Shown: piece after piece, positions 13,701-26,300 of the stretch
How positions within the stretch are numbered: the stretch's first letter is position 1
Layout: each line of letters starts with the position of its first letter
Source: Pyrocephalus nanus
Lineage: Eukaryota; Chordata; Aves; Passeriformes; Tyrannidae
Assembly (NCBI GenBank): GCA_038380795.1
Contig: CM076263.1
Span: 13,072,709 to 13,136,708, forward strand
Direction: 5' to 3'
Length of the DNA: 64,000 nt
Notes under the pieces: generated by a model
What the model saw: only the letters and a program-made list of their open reading frames with translations
Told to the model about the DNA's origin: nothing
Databases searched by the model: none
Position numbers and translations under genes: made by a program

Positions 13701-16700
13701 TATCTTTTAGTCAAATTTCACAGTTTATGAAAATTACTGCAGGGAAACATTACAAAATGCAAGAATACAACAAAAGACCAGAATTGTATGTAATTCCTTG
13801 CCTGCCTCCCTCAGCTTTCAAGTTTTCCAAGGCCTATGCTTTCTAGACTTGACTTAATAACCCTAAATATTTCAGGGTTGTCAACACTTCAGTGGTGACT
13901 TATCTTGTCCATCTTGAAGATCATGAAATTCCTTAAGGGTTATAGAAGTGCCACGCCAAGAGCCTTTCTGTTACTACCCTGTTCTGGCAGGACAGCCTTT
14001 GCAGTCTGACAGCAAACAGTTTTACCATTTTGGAGAGTACATGTTGCCAGCACTGAAGCAATTGTGAAGGTAAATCAAACAGAATAGCCCAAGGGATCAA
14101 GTGATGATTAACATCCAAAAGCTTTTGTAGAAGTTTAAAAGTTTATTGAAGAAGAGGCTATACATGAAAGCAAAGTATTTACTGAAAATAGGTCTGCTTT
14201 ATCAGCACATTCTGATTGGAATTGCTGCTTTTGTTTAAAAGACAGAGCAATAAAATACCAGTGAAAATGTTGAGCAGTAAAATATCATTGTTATTGACAA
14301 GGTCCTATTTGCATATCTCTGAACAGCTAAGCAGTCATTTCTTCAAAGATAGGAATAAAAAAATACTATAAAAAGATCCTGCAGCAAGAAAACCATACAT
14401 TTTTCCCTCAGCACTTTTTATCTCTCTACTTCTCTTGCAATATTTTAAATTATCAAAAAGCCTGTAGTCACAGGATGAAATCTCTAGGCATTCACTGGCA
14501 AACCAAAACAAGAATAAGTGTTAGTTCCCACCTTGAGGACCTGTTGATCTAAGCAGACAAGGAAAACAAAGGAAAATTGAGAGATTATTACTGACAAATT
14601 AAGGGAATAGTCTGTCTAAATAGACATAATGAAAAGTACCCTTCTTGGATTTGTAATTGCATATCTTTGTATAACTACCCGTACACAAAATCATGACCAT
14701 AGCAAAGTGTCTTTGGCACCTTGATTTTTACAGTGGCAGTTGTCCTGAATCATTTCACTGTCTTACTGTTTCTTGACATCATTTCCAGCAACTAAACATG
14801 GTATATTTGTATGATAGTTATGTGGATAAGTCCCATAGAGATCATATATTCAGAGCAGCTTGCATCTCTCCCTGTGCACCCATCCCAGTCAGGGTTGCAG
14901 CACCATAGAAATTCCTTTTTTTACAAAAAGGCTGAAAACTGTGGGCGTATTGATCTCCTGAAAATTGTTGTGATTGTGAGATGTACTGAAAATCTAGTCT
15001 TTCACATGTTAAGACAACTGCCCTACCTAATGATGGAGTTTAGGAGAGGTGTATGTTCACAGAGGAACTAGGTGACTAGGAAGAAAATTGTGGGGCCTAA
15101 AAAGGAGTGATGCAGGAGGCAAGCCAGGAAAATGACAGTTCACAGGCATTTGATTTGTATTTTGCACTGGTTATAGATGTGACAGTAAGCTAATTCAAGG
15201 CTGAAGGCCAGAGGCTGGGCAAATATAGTCAGCATGTGGGGTTATGAAATATTTCAAAAACTAATTCAAATTATACTTGAAATGTTCATTTTCCAAGGCA
15301 GGAATGAAAGTTGGTTTTATTTAATAAACTAGGGTAATATTTTGCTTAATCTAAAGCAATCTGTATTTTTACTTGATATTTATATCTGCATAACAAAAAA
15401 AATAACAATAGCTCAGAATGATAGTTTTGGAGGGGATTATCCTAACGTTTTTCTGCTTTTTTTTTTTTTCAAGAGGTTCTCTAACTTACAAATTAGCCTG
15501 TGATGGAAGGAAAACTATCTGAACTGATTTGCTTTGCAGTTTTATTTCTCTGGTAATGCTAACTCCAGCTCTCTCGTAACCTGCATAATAGCATCTCCCA
15601 TGGCCTCAAGCAATGAAGCCTGCTAATCTGGTTTTCAAAGGTTAAACTGAAGGATTTTGCGCAGTTGCTTTAATATGGGCCTTCCAACTCAGGCATTTAG
15701 GGAATGATGCTCAGAGGTCTTCCAGCAAACTTTCCACACCTTGGGAAGGGCTAGTGATGCAAAATAATGCTAGTGAGATTTATGTGCTTGCTCTGGGCAG
15801 AAAAAAAAAGCACAGGTGCTGTAAGATAGAACCATCAAGGAACAAAATGTCAGTGTGACAGAGGTGGAATTTAGATAACTCCACCCCATTGCAGTCCCAG
15901 TAAAACCCCTGCTCATCTGAAACAACAGCATGAGTTGGTGCATGTAGCGTAGGCAGCCTTGCACAGGCTTCCCGGCAGAAAATCCCTGGTGGAACTCTCC
16001 TATGCCAAAGAAGGTAGGTAGGGACTGCACAGGCATGTGGTGATCCCACAATGGAGAGGCGGGTGGTAACATTCTGGCAATTCTCATGGCAGCGTGCAGT
16101 CTTCAGCTGCCCTTATGACTGACTTTCCAGACCAGTGATGAAGTAGGATGAACTACCAGCAGCTTTCTACCTTTTGCAACTACCCTTCCTTGCCTGTGCC
16201 AAAAGGAGACTATGTGCCCTCCTTTGAACTCACGATTTCCCACTCAGGCACAGAAAACTAGAAGCCAGACCTTGCAGCTCATTCATTCTGATCACTGCAA
16301 TGTCATCCAGGATCAAACCTTACACACTGAATGGGCAAGATCAGACCTACCTACAACTGCCCAAACATTCCTCTAGGCAGTATTTGGTGCACACACTTCC
16401 AAGAAAGCATCCAGGCAGGTCCTTCTCAGCACTGTCTGAAAACATTTCTAGCACAGTAGGCAACAAAATGAAGCACCAATGCATGGTAAAAAGCAACCTC
16501 TTTCTTGGGGCTGGATGCCTAACTCTCTCCTAAACTCTATCATCACCAATGATCCAGAGAGGGAAGTGCCAAAATGTTGGATTCTGTAGAGCCTTGTGAC
16601 TGGAACAAAAGCCATGTATTACCAAAGTTCAAAAACAAATGAACAAAACATCCTTTGTGCTGAAGATCCTGAGCAGATAGGATAATCTAATTTCAGTACT

Positions 16701-18258
16701 ATAGCTCCAAAGAGAAGTTGCACTGTAAAATTATTCCTGAACTTGGGTTTTAATTAGCAGCTGTCAGAGGTCAGTGTCTACAGATCACCCTTCAAAGACA
16801 TCCCAGACAAGTGAAAGTCTGTACAGCTTTCCTTACACTGTCTAGTCTTTCAGTCTTACAGTGCTTACTCTGAGCACCAGAAGGTGATGGTCTCCAAATT
16901 TCTTGTTGCCAATTTCTGTGGTCTTGATCACAAGGTTGTTTGTTGCCCTGACAGTTATGCGCAGCATTACGATGGACCCACCACAAGTGGTGTGATATGG
17001 CACACCCCAGCCCCAGCCCCAATAATTGCCTGTAAATTCTGAAATGTGTAGTCCTCAGGAATCTGGGGCAACATGTTGCTACCACTACATAACAGGATTC
17101 TGCAGAAGTAAGAAACTATAGCCAGATTTCAGGGAGCATTGGAAAATGAGATTTTTGCATAAGGCCACTGGAGAAGATCTGAAGCAAGAGCCATTGAGAC
17201 ACCCTAGACCTCCTAAATTTAAGAAGCAACCAGAAAATATTTTGCCATATAGATAAGACTGGAGCACCTAGGAGAACTCAATAGCATTGCAACGCAACAT
17301 TCATTTCTTCAGTCCCATGCAGAAAAGCCATCATAGGCCTTGAAAGCTATTTTACCATGTTGCCAATCCCCTTTTCCAGTAAAGCTAATTAGTTTGAACC
17401 CAGCATGATGCAGACTTTGCTATAATTTCCTTTTGTTGGACTGGCTCCTTTTCCTGCTGTCTTACAAGTTTGTAAACTGAGATATGTTGGAGGGTTCACA
17501 CACCCAAAGAATCCTCTTCTCTTTAATGTAAAGAGAAGGCTACCATAACCTTCATGCCCTCAGAGACTCTGCCAACAGATAAGTAAGAATGAGCCTATTA
17601 CATGATTTAGAAGTGACTCTTTCCACAACTACCTTATAAAGCAAGAGGATTAAGGACAGGAACCCTGTGACTCAATCCAGTTATTGTATGCACTCCCAAT
17701 ATCTTCATTTGCCATGTTTCTAAGTGTTCTACATGCCATATCCATCCCTCACTAGTGTTAGGAGTTTAAAAAAAATTATCACCAATTAAATATTAATAAT
17801 GGCCTGAGCCAGGCACAGTGTCAGTATCTATTATGCCCAATTGACATACTTCTGCCAGTGTACATGCACATGTCTGCAAGTGTGCATACTATACTAGGGC
17901 GTGGGTTAGTGTTAAAGATTGTGCCACAGTGGAAAACCCAGTACTAATAAAACTCGGGGGGGAAAAAAAAAAAATGGAAAAAAAAAATGCTCCAAGTCAC
18001 CAGCTAACACCCTCATGCAGAGTTTTCCTTTACTCTGAGACTCTCAAGTTAAAAGAGAGTATTTACCTAAAAAAAATATATAAAAGCCTGGCCCAAATTA
18101 ATCATAATACTTTATTCTTAAGTATTGCTGTATTATCAACAAGGCTTTTCTTTTAAACAGAAGATGGCCTCCAAGAATTTATAATTCATTTAAGCTCAAT
18201 ATGGGAGATTCATAATACAAAAAAGCCAGTACAATGTACAGTGAAAGACTTCAATTTC
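7739..18258. other. AT-rich unique DNA, no gene recognised
   Basis: No recognisable coding region, RNA gene or interspersed repeat. Open frames are short and do not resemble families I know. The patch at 15770-17085 is richer in G+C and stays open longer on the minus strand (up to 105 codons), but several frames are open at once and the translations show no domain. A 14-base match to a CR1 3' end (CCTTCCAACTCAGG, about 15679-15692) is too short to call. Confidence 0.65.
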
Positions 18259-18375
18259 AAAAAAAAAAAAAAAAGAAAAAAAAAAAGAAAGAAAAAAAAA
18301 AAAAGGGCAAAAACCCCCCACACACAAAAAAAAATAAAACAAAGCAAAGCAAAACAAAACAAAACAACAACAACC
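18259..18375. repeat. A-rich low-complexity block with (AAAAC)n/(AAC)n
   Basis: Poly(A) broken by single G residues runs into a short C-rich spot, then AAAC, AAAGC, AAAAC and AAC units. It is asymmetric purine/A-rich sequence. Frames crossing it (K/N-rich on plus, F/L-rich on minus) are artefacts of the simple repeat. Confidence 0.85.
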
Positions 18376-21300
18376 TGGGGAAGAACTGGAGCATGAACTA
18401 CAGAACTGCAATCCAACAACACCCCAACCCAACCACCCAGAGCATGCCCTTATGCACACTTTCTTTTGGCTCTCTCTGGCTTATGGGGTTTGAGGATACC
18501 TTCTCAGGCACCTGACTGTTCCCACACACTACAGGAAGCTTGAGTACATAAACACCTCTCCATCCAGAATATCACCGTGGGAGTCAGATGCTGAAGAAAA
18601 TAGCTGCTTTGGCACCAAACCTGTGAGTATAATGTCATACTGGATCTAACCCAAAATTCTCAAATGCATATAAAAGAACTTAGCACAGTTAAAGCCAGAT
18701 GAGTTAAGCTGATTAAAACAAGCTATAGAACTGGTTCAAATAGTACAATATATCATCTAAAGATTTTGGACAACAAATGAAGTCTTTCTATTAAATTCAA
18801 TAGAGCTCAAGTCTACTAGAGCTTGAGTCTCAAATTCTGTGAAAAGCACATTTCCAGGTGTATTTATAGCCAGACTTTTCCTCTCTATTATTAACATTAT
18901 TATTAAAATTTAAACAATGATTGTACTTTCATCTATTTTATGCAACGAGAAGTATAGTTCATCCTTGCCAAATCAGTTCTGGCTTTACACTAATGTCTCT
19001 CAAGAGTCATGGCTGGCATGAGGGTCTCGGTCTCACCTTCCTTACACTGCCAAAACCAGAAAACAATCAAAATATTTTCTCATTCCTAGCATGGTGAAGG
19101 AAGCTAGCAACAAAACAAAACAAAAAATGGTTTGGGGAGGAATAATCAGAAAAATAAAACACTGTGTAGATCCATTTTAGCGAAAAGTTCCGTTTTTCCT
19201 CAGGCAGTGTGAAATGATCACATGATGTTTAGTCACTTTGTGCTTGGCCTTGTGCTTGGCCTTACGTGCATGCTGCTTTAAGAAGTGAAAGTCATTATTT
19301 CTGCTGAAACATTTGTCTTCTGGGTGGGGAAGTCCCTCTACTTGTGCTGATGACTCTGCTGCCCGACCTCTGGCTTTCTGGAACACCACGCAGTCAGACT
19401 TCTCTGGGGTTAGCTGTACAACTTTTTTCTTCCTCCTCCTTAAGACTTACATCATAAGAATAGGTCACAAATGACCTTTGGAGACAAGTGGTATGCCTAG
19501 CAATGTCTTTTATTATAGATAAGGAGTGACTGCCATCCATTTCATCATTTGTAATTATAGTGCTCAAGAGTTTTGCTTTAGGGCCAGGTGTGCTAGGTTT
19601 AAAAGACTTTACTATCATACCTGAAGAAAACTGTCAGGGCAATCCATAAGCTCATTCATTGCTTTTCCCTTTCATAGCAGGAAAATTACCCTGTATCTAA
19701 ACTTGTGCTCCTATAAAGAGATATATATTGTGTTAAAGAAAATTTGAGTGACCATCTTTAAAATAGGTTCCAAACTATACTCTAGTTTGTAGCACAGGGC
19801 TCTGCAGGGCTGATTTAGCTGTGTGATAAGTGAATGGTGGAGAAAAGAGAAAGGGAAATATAAAAAATAATTAAGGATAAAGAGAAAGCTGACAAATCTG
19901 AACTACTTGGGGTTAACAATGTCAGTAGATTTAGATCATTTTGTCACAGGGTCATCCTGCTTCCTACATCAGTCAAGCACATCATTGTGCGGTGTGAAGG
20001 AGCAAATTGGTGCAGTTTGTGGGTTTATGTCCACAACTATGCCACCCAATCTGTCTCAACAGGTATGCTTCATGGTGTTTAAAGTAAGAAAGGACATGGC
20101 TTGGATGCCAGGATATACTGAAAAGCTTAAGCTTATGCGATTCAGGCTATAAGAGGTGTCAGGATGACTTTTTGCTATTTCTGTAAATGGACTTTTCCAT
20201 CTTGCTTGCATTCTCTTAAGAAACAATTATACAGGTGAAGGCAACACATTTCATTTGAAACAAAAGTTCTTATTAAAGTTCTCTACTTTGCACTATATTG
20301 TGTCAAGCACCCTGGAAACACTGACCAGGGTAATTGTCAGCCCTGTAACAAGAATATGTTGTAATAACACCTAAATATTTCTGCATACAAGAAATTATGT
20401 CATAACACCATTGACTTGGCTCTAACACAAAGTTCTGCACCTGAAATGAATCGCTTTGGTGTGTAATCTAGTAATGTTCTCTGTTTTTGCAATTTTTTTA
20501 TATAAATGTTTTTATGAGGCATGTATAATCCAGGAGCACTGTGAGGCCTGAATGTCCAGAATACCTTAGCATGTTTTGCTCCCCTGAGAACATGTACAAG
20601 TAAAAAAAAAATGCCTTGTATTCCAGTGAAGACTTACTTGCACTCAATCAAATAATGAGGTAATTGGCAAAAGTTGACACCAGCATGATTTTAACAATAA
20701 AGGCTATGCAGAACTTAGGATGGGCAGAGCCATTTGAACAGAATTGGAAAGCATGTCTGCATTGTGCAAGGCTGTGCACAGGGAAAACCTGAGCTAGCAC
20801 ATACTCAAACTGGTCTGTCTACATGGCATAACAGAGTGCCAGGTTGCCAATTTGTGTCTTGGAAGCAGGAGAGCAGTACCAGTGTGATACCGCACCCAAG
20901 TAATGAGCTTGGCATCACTGTGCTGACATGGCCATCCTCCTCCAGATTCCAGGGCTCCATTAGCTCAGGCATGCATGCAATGTGCTGTGTTGCACTTCAG
21001 GGACAGGCTCAGAGTTACATGGATTTCTGGACCAAGTGCAAAATGAAGGCTTCAAAAGAGTGAAGAAAAGCAACCCCCCAAGTGTAGGAAAAACAAGATG
21101 AAGAGGATTAAAGATTACTTTGGACAAGGGAGGTCAGTGATAGAAAGTCAGTAAAAGTCTGGGGAGATAAATTAGTAAAAGATGAGGAGATAAGACTACT
21201 CTGTAATAGGCCAGTGTGAAATACATGCACAGTAATAAACATGTAACTAAGTAATATCTGGTCTTGTGCTGGTTCACCGCATCAAGGTGAGCTTCATTCT

Positions 21301-23191
21301 CAAGATAAAAATAAATGAAAACATCAATAACTTAGCATATTTTGAAATATCACATTTGAACTGAACTATCATGAGAAATTTGGGCTTTATTTGCTCCTCT
21401 GTTACTCATTCTGAAATACAGTATTTGCAATGCTACCTCTAAAGACAGTTTCCAAAATGTTTCATGAGAGATACAAATTTTTACTTAACATTTCAGAAGT
21501 TAAGGCAACTTGGAACTCCCAATTCTTTCCTGTCTAAAGTTGAGCATCTTGTTTTTATGAAAAAACCTAATTTCTCTGGCATAAACCTCCTATAAAATGT
21601 TGTGGCAAAAGATAAACTTGCTGGTTGGTGTGGTTTTACAAGTTGATTAAAACCATATTTAGATTATGGAGCATCCGTTATGCAAATGAATGCCAATGCA
21701 CCCAGTGAATGCTTTGACAAAAAAGTCTTGCTATTCGCTGCTGACATGCAACCAACCCAGGACAAAACCATCAGGAATACAAGCTGGTAACTCCATAGGA
21801 AAGGAGAAGTAAAAATCCGCTCAACCTTTATATTGGAAATTAAATAGCAATGTGTTGGCTATAAAGTAGTTAACAACATTAGTTAAGGCAGAAATCTTAA
21901 TGCAGAAATTACTTAATAGCTAGAGACTTTGGTGTATTTATTTTATTTTAAAATCAGCCCCTTCTATAGCATCACAAATAGCATGAATATACCTCAAAAG
22001 TCCAATTCATGTCCTTTTTTTGTATAGGAATAAACATTCCTTTGGATTTAACCGTGCCTGAGAATTAGAGAAGTTACAGCGTTATATTCTCTTTCTTTTC
22101 TTTGCCAGTCATTTAGAGGAATCAGTATTCTAGATCTTAGCACATCTCACATGCCTTGTTTCCAGCTCAGCAAACTAAGTGCCAGATTTATTCACCCACA
22201 CATTGAAGGTTACATTTTTCCTGACTGAGGAAGGACTACTATCATTAAACTCCCTGACCCACCCTTCCTACCTACATCTTTTGCTAAAAAATGTTTAAAA
22301 AAAAAGAAGAATAGAATCAAAAGGTCATCTTTCTGTCTGCATTGCCTCATATTTGTTACTTGTTATGCTACTTCCTCCTGACATCTATTTATAACTTCCT
22401 TGTATGAGCTGTCATACCACAAATTTATATGACCCAGTTAACATGTATACAATTGCTTCAAAGATTGCACTAGTAACCATCTTGGTTTTCTAGGTCATTA
22501 GTTTAGATCCTATTTTTACTAATGTCTTCTTCCTACTTAGGACAATGACCAACCTGCTTCCAGAAGAGTGCATAAAACAAACAAACCGATGGCTGTAATC
22601 TGGCTTCTGCATAACCTGCAGTGTTTTAAGGGAGTTTCTGATCTCTGCCTTACTTCCCTAAATGCAGCTTCTCTGTCTTCTCACTTAAAATGCACGACCT
22701 AAGGAACATGATGAGAGGAAGACAGACAACCCAAAGGAAGCTGTAAACAAAGCAGAGGAGTCTTGCTCTGGCCACTGCTGGACTGGGCAAATCCACACCT
22801 TTACAGTCAGGGAGAAATTTGAACAGAGCAAATTCTCCTATTGCCTGGTTCCAGGGGTTCCTACAAGATTTCCATCATCAGCCTCAATGTCACCTTTTCA
22901 AGTTTCCTCTCAGAGAACCTGCAGGAAACCTGGCTTAATGTGCATACATATCATTTAAATGCATGGGGAAGGCTATGCTCAGAATGGTATGTCACAGTGC
23001 TGAGCCTAGCAAAGTCAGAGGAGTGTCCCTGTCCAAGCTACTGCCAGAATACAGAAAAGACACAATGGACAGTTGTGTTAAGGCAACAGGACTTACATCA
23101 CAATGTCATTATACGTATCACTCGATTAAAGTAACTTTACTGCATCTTCTACAGTGCAGCAGAAACTTCAGCAACTTCAGGCAATGCTTCC
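18376..23191. other. AT-rich unique DNA, no confirmed gene
   Basis: Apart from the overlapping minus-strand frames at 19177-19620, listed separately, no coding or repeat family is recognisable. The plus-strand frame at 20734-21063 (109 codons) lies in a slightly GC-richer patch, but its translation has no motif I know and no splice context stands out. Confidence 0.6.
19177..19620 (-). other. Two overlapping open frames; possible exon or decayed retrocopy
   Basis: On the minus strand one frame runs from an ATG at 19616-19618 to a TGA at 19394-19396 (74 codons). A second frame is open from about 19446 to a TAA at 19177-19179 (about 89 codons). They overlap, so a single indel would give one frame of roughly 145 codons. 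Just before the first ATG is a splice-acceptor-like stretch: a CTGAC branch-like motif, TTTTCTTC and AG at 19621-19622. A donor-like GTAAGT lies inside the first frame near 19452. The second frame ends in a Lys/His-rich part with a repeated KAKH unit, encoded by a tandem GTGCTTGGCC/T repeat on the plus strand. I do not recognise the protein. It could be an exon, a frameshifted pseudogene, or chance. Confidence 0.2.
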
Positions 23192-23352
23192 ATCACAGAA
23201 TCATAGAGTATGCACAGGACAACCTCAAGACTGTGCCATGTGCCTGAGAGCATTTTCCAAACTCTTTTTGAACTCTGGCAAGTTTGGAGCCATGTCCACT
23301 TCCTTGGTGAGCCTGTTTGAGTGCCCAACCACCCTCTGGGTGAAGAATCTGA
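23192..23352 (-). repeat. CR1 LINE, 3' part, minus strand, with internal gap
   Basis: On the plus strand this starts with ATCACAGAATCATAGAGTA, the reverse complement of the CR1 3' terminal repeats. It continues with CR1-like blocks such as TGCACAGGACAACC, CCATGTGCCTGAGAGC and CCCAACCACCCTCTGGGTGAAGAA. The stretch that normally sits between the terminal repeat and the GCACAGGACAACC block (the GTTGGAAGGGACC core) is missing, so this copy has lost a few dozen bases internally. Similarity fades after about 23352. No intact coding frame remains. The copy is moderately diverged. Assignment rests on the remembered avian CR1 consensus. Confidence 0.85.
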
Positions 23353-26300
23353 TCAAGAGCCCAGCCATGAATTTCCAGCACATCCTTATATAGTGGCAAG
23401 AGATTTTAGACTTCAGATAGTTTTCCTTTTCTATAGGTCATTAGTATGGCAGCCATTCCATTCCAGCCCAGCTCAAAACAGATATTAGTCAGCAATGCTT
23501 CGGTGAGCTACCCCAAGATAAACAGAAACTCATCCCAAGCACTCCAGGAAACAGGGTGTGAGCACTGACTGCTCTCTATTTTGGTGGTTCTTGCTGTGTC
23601 ACAAGTTGCCATGTGGGGCTATGATTCGGTTTATGAAGCAGGTCCTGTGTGTCTCTGGCAGAACAGGTAACTTAGAAGGCAAACTGGACAGCCTTAACAC
23701 TATCTTTTAGATAATAATGCATCATCCTATCTTGTACTGAGCTGTACTGGACTTGTTGTGCTGCACATGTGCATTGTCTTCCATGCAGAAGTACATTCTC
23801 TCTGTCACCAGCAGAGGTTGTGAGCTACTTGTTTGCAGTGATGGGAATCATTGTATTATCAGGTGGTATTTATTAATTTCAGTTGAAGTTGCTGTCATTG
23901 CTCCTATAGAGGCACCTTCTAACTCTAAACTGAGCTTAGGGAAAACGTAAAGACATTAAAACTATCATTTTATCAACAAGTACTTCAAAAAAAGCAATCT
24001 CACAACTACATGAAATAGGAGAATGAAGTTCTAAATTTATTAATACAATTAAAATTGCATTCCGTATTTGACAGCCTGACTGGAGACTGACTTTCCTCTA
24101 TGTGCCTACAACAGGCTCTTTTTGTTTATGGAAGTAAATATCAGCATTACACTTGAAGAACTCTAGGGTCCAATTTTTAAAGCTTTTTCCCATAGAAGTC
24201 CTTGTCACAAACTCTTTACAATCACGTTACACTATAGAGACAGACACAAAAATGCCCATGCTGTCAGCCAAGCAAACAGAAGGAGATACGGCACCTCCTC
24301 AAGGTTGGCCCACACTTTTAAGTGTGAGATGAGACATGCACATCAGAGCTCACATCAGCCCCTCCTTCCAAAGTAAGGAACAAAGTGAGAGAACTCCTGA
24401 AACACTGGGAGTATCATGGGAGTGTAACATTATTTTCCTTCATCAAGACATATTCAAACAAATTTTCCTCATAAGGAGCCCACATGATCCAGAACAGATT
24501 TAGATTCACAGGAATTTCCAACCTCTGAAGATACAATATGCTTATTTTATTCTGTACCTAACCATTTATCCAGGTAATACTTGAACTTTAGCAGAATAAT
24601 ACTTGAATTTTTAGTGGCCACTCTGTCACATTTCTTGATTTTTGAAAACATTCATATTTCTGTTTGAAACCTGAAATAGACTTCAGCTACAACACTCAGT
24701 ACAAAATGCATGGGGACCATGAGTCTTTTAAAGCACATTTCCCAGGCCACTTTATTTCTTATATCTGTTAAATGTCACAGACCTGTCCTTTACTAGCATT
24801 TTCTCTTGTCCAAATTTCTTGACTTGCACATTTCAGTCTTGCTCTTACCTCTTCCCTGGCATTCAAAAATTGTCATACCTGCCTCTGTTATTCATTGTAT
24901 CTATTATGATCTGCCTTGCCTGTGCTTGCCACAAACAAAACCACTTTTAGAAAAAATTGATGATGTGGTTATTGTTCTGAATATTCTTTCTTAAGTGTCA
25001 TTACCACGTGGTATTTGAAAAACCAAATATGTTACAACAGTGGATTTTTATGTAATATGCACAGCAAATTTGAACATAGATATGGGTTTTTTTTGTACAC
25101 TGGCTCAGTCCAGTCATGCTCTCAGCATTTGAGCCTTTGCAGCAGCAGAACTACATAAAACTTCAAAATTAAGATATCCTAAGGTGGGGTTTATGCCAAT
25201 TTAGGTTAAAAGCATGTGTTTTCAGACCTTCCAGCATCAGGAGATTCTCTAAAAAAGTTTCTTCTTCCAGAATAATCAAATAAATTTTGGATAACATTTT
25301 CTATCATTAAATGCCATGGGCTGCTTTTGCCTTCTATCTAGACCAAATCAGTACAGTGTGCAGAGTCACGCAGAGAATCAGGGTACTTGAAACAGACTGA
25401 TGTCATGAAGGACTGACTCATTACACTGATAGATAAAGCACAACATCTATTAGTGTAAATATAAATATGCAGTATCAACATAAAAACATATGTTAATATA
25501 TCATCCACAGGGTGTTTATAGTCAAAACAGACAGGAGTCCCTTCAGGCACCAGGTTCATCCTTAGTGAACCCTTGCTTTCATATAGCACTGTGTTCTGCA
25601 AAGTGTTAAGGTAAATATCTTGAGATCGAAAAGCTCTCTCTGGTGAATCAAAACAAAAGGCTGGAATAGCATGACCCTTAATTCAATCAAGGAATTTTAG
25701 AATATTACAAATGCACTCACAAGCCCTGATTCTACTCTCAGATGTATTAATGCTGAAACCACTTATAAATTCAGGACTAATGGAATGATAACAACTACCA
25801 TCAAGCTTGTTCTACTTAAGCTATATGCAAGGTATTTTAAAAGGTTTGCATGACATACAATATAGAATACTATCACTGATTTGGGATGGGATTTTTTTCT
25901 ATGAAAAGTTGACCATTACCTCTTTCTGAAACAATAATATATACCTTATGTTTTAAAACTAGTCAATCTGGTTAATTCTCATAGAAGTCATTATTTAGAA
26001 AAAATGAGGATTCATTCAAAATCATAATGAAACATGCATTGCTCATAAAAGGTTAAAACCTCTTATCATTTATATCAATAAAAGTTAGAAAAGACAAAAA
26101 AAGCAATTGAGATCACCTTTCTCAGATTGAAATAAAAGTGAAATCTGAGTCAAGAGTCAAAGTCCCAGTGCTTGTTAATTCCCATTAAAAACTGAAATGT
26201 GTTTCCAAACCTTGGGACCAGTGCAGATGTCTGATATATTCAAAAGACATAAGCATTTAATAAACTTTTTTTTTTTTCCAAAAAAATAAGAGCAGTATTC

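Noticed and set aside
15679..15692. CCTTCCAACTCAGG, as in CR1 3' ends
   Set aside because: Only about 14 bases match and no other CR1 block is next to it.
16792..17085. 97-codon minus-strand frame in a GC-richer patch with a GGGGCT repeat
   Set aside because: Other frames are open over the same bases, and the translation shows no domain or splice context that I could support.
18196..18459. Phe/Cys-rich minus-strand and Lys/Asn-rich plus-strand frames
   Set aside because: Produced by the A-rich low-complexity block at 18259-18375.
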